Shown here in pieces: positions 4,766-5,007 of a DNA stretch of 5,007 nucleotides. Source of the stretch: Oscillospiraceae bacterium (lineage in GTDB: Bacteria; Bacillota; Clostridia; Oscillospirales; Acutalibacteraceae); assembly GCA_019422905.1 (NCBI GenBank), contig JAHZCM010000024.1, positions 17,506 through 22,512 on the forward strand. Direction: 5' to 3'. The translations under genes were made by a program, and so were the position numbers. Positions within the stretch are counted from its first letter, which is position 1; every line of letters starts with the position of its first letter. Below the pieces are notes generated by a model, which ran no database searches, was not told the DNA's origin, and was given only the letters and a program-made list of their open reading frames with translations.

Positions 4766-5007
4766 GTGACAGATAAAGAATTGCTGGCTTCAAGACAAGG
4801 CATTGTTCAAAAACTTACGCAGGCAAGACTTGAAAAGGGGCTGACGCAGGAACAGCTTGCAAGGCTTATAGGTACGCAGCGTTCTAACATTTGCCGTATT
4901 GAAAGCGGGACACAAAATCTCTCCCTTGATATGATGCTGAAAATTGCCAAAGCGCTCGGAAAAGACATCAGTATTATGCTCGAAGAAAGGAGCAAAACTA
5001 TGACGAA
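4766..5007 (+). CDS. XRE-family helix-turn-helix regulator, 3' end outside window
   Basis: GTG at 4766 is preceded by GAGGGGTGAGG (4751-4761). The frame has no stop through the window edge, so at least 80 residues are present. After a 20-residue helix comes an HTH_3/Cro-C1 domain: A20-R-L-E-K-G-L-T-Q-E-Q-L-A-R-L-I-G (helices 1-2), T37-Q-R-S-N-I-C-R-I-E-S-G (recognition helix and the IESG turn), then L52-S-L-D-M-M-L-K-I-A-K-A-L-G-K (helices 4-5). Proteins of this form are phage-like repressors or antitoxins of HigA/HipB type. The operator palindrome in its own promoter fits autoregulation. It lies 67 bp after the ICE helicase remnant, so it is probably element cargo. Whether a toxin follows cannot be seen. 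An AAAGGAG (4986-4992) before an in-frame ATG (5000) is noted as a possible internal start. Confidence 0.88.
   Translation, partial: MTDKELLASRQGIVQKLTQARLEKGLTQEQLARLIGTQRSNICRIESGTQNLSLDMMLKIAKALGKDISIMLEERSKTMT

Noticed and set aside
4135..4803. Minus-strand open frame (222 aa) with hydrophobic stretches
   Set aside because: It is the antisense of the ICE helicase remnant and of the XRE promoter; it runs through the operator palindrome and has no recognisable family.

Overview
The window looks like a low-GC-phylum but GC-rich-coding Clostridia chromosome, probably an Oscillospiraceae-like gut bacterium. Pointers are a GH31 glycosidase with heavy G/C third positions, AGGAGG-type ribosome sites, TTG/GTG starts, poly-T intrinsic terminators, and a segment recognisable as debris of a Tn1549-like integrative conjugative element (ICE). 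This taxonomy is inference; no marker gene is present.

Region 1 (1-1640, chromosomal). The window opens inside a GH31 alpha-glycosidase, whose C-terminal two thirds or so are present with both catalytic aspartates. An intrinsic terminator follows (961-998). Then comes about 310 bp without a gene, holding a GC-rich hairpin and a 17-bp direct repeat. A small HEAT-repeat protein converges on it from the minus strand (1311-1640).

Region 2 (1641-3417, chromosomal). Divergent from the HEAT gene is a MarR-family regulator (start re-assigned to 1821), with promoter and operator-like sequences in its AT-rich leader. After a 118-bp gap comes a TSUP (TauE/SafE) membrane transporter with its own extended -10 promoter; this promoter overlaps the first possible ATG and argues for a TTG start at 2389. 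A GNAT acetyltransferase follows 27 bp later, probably co-transcribed, but it breaks off at residue ~75 of about 150.

Region 3 (about 3418-5007, mobile DNA). At the GNAT break the composition turns AT-rich. A 250-bp non-coding block carries six exact copies of TTACGACA in both orientations, two of them forming palindromes, plus an 11-bp direct repeat. It ends in a strong terminator. This is best read as an attachment-site arm region or another multi-site protein-binding locus at the end of an inserted element. Next come a 58-aa gene with a promoter and operator-like palindrome, another terminator, a 5'-truncated fragment of the giant SNF2-helicase-like ICE protein, and an XRE-type regulator. 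The XRE promoter contains an 18-bp perfect palindrome, and the gene runs off the window.

How it fits together: the left 3.4 kb is ordinary accessory metabolism and transport with local regulators. The right 1.6 kb appears to be a partly decayed mobile element that split the GNAT gene. The integrase, the other end of the element and the missing GNAT half would lie beyond the window if this is right. The most interesting item is the TTACGACA repeat block; no clearly new multi-gene system can be claimed from what is visible.
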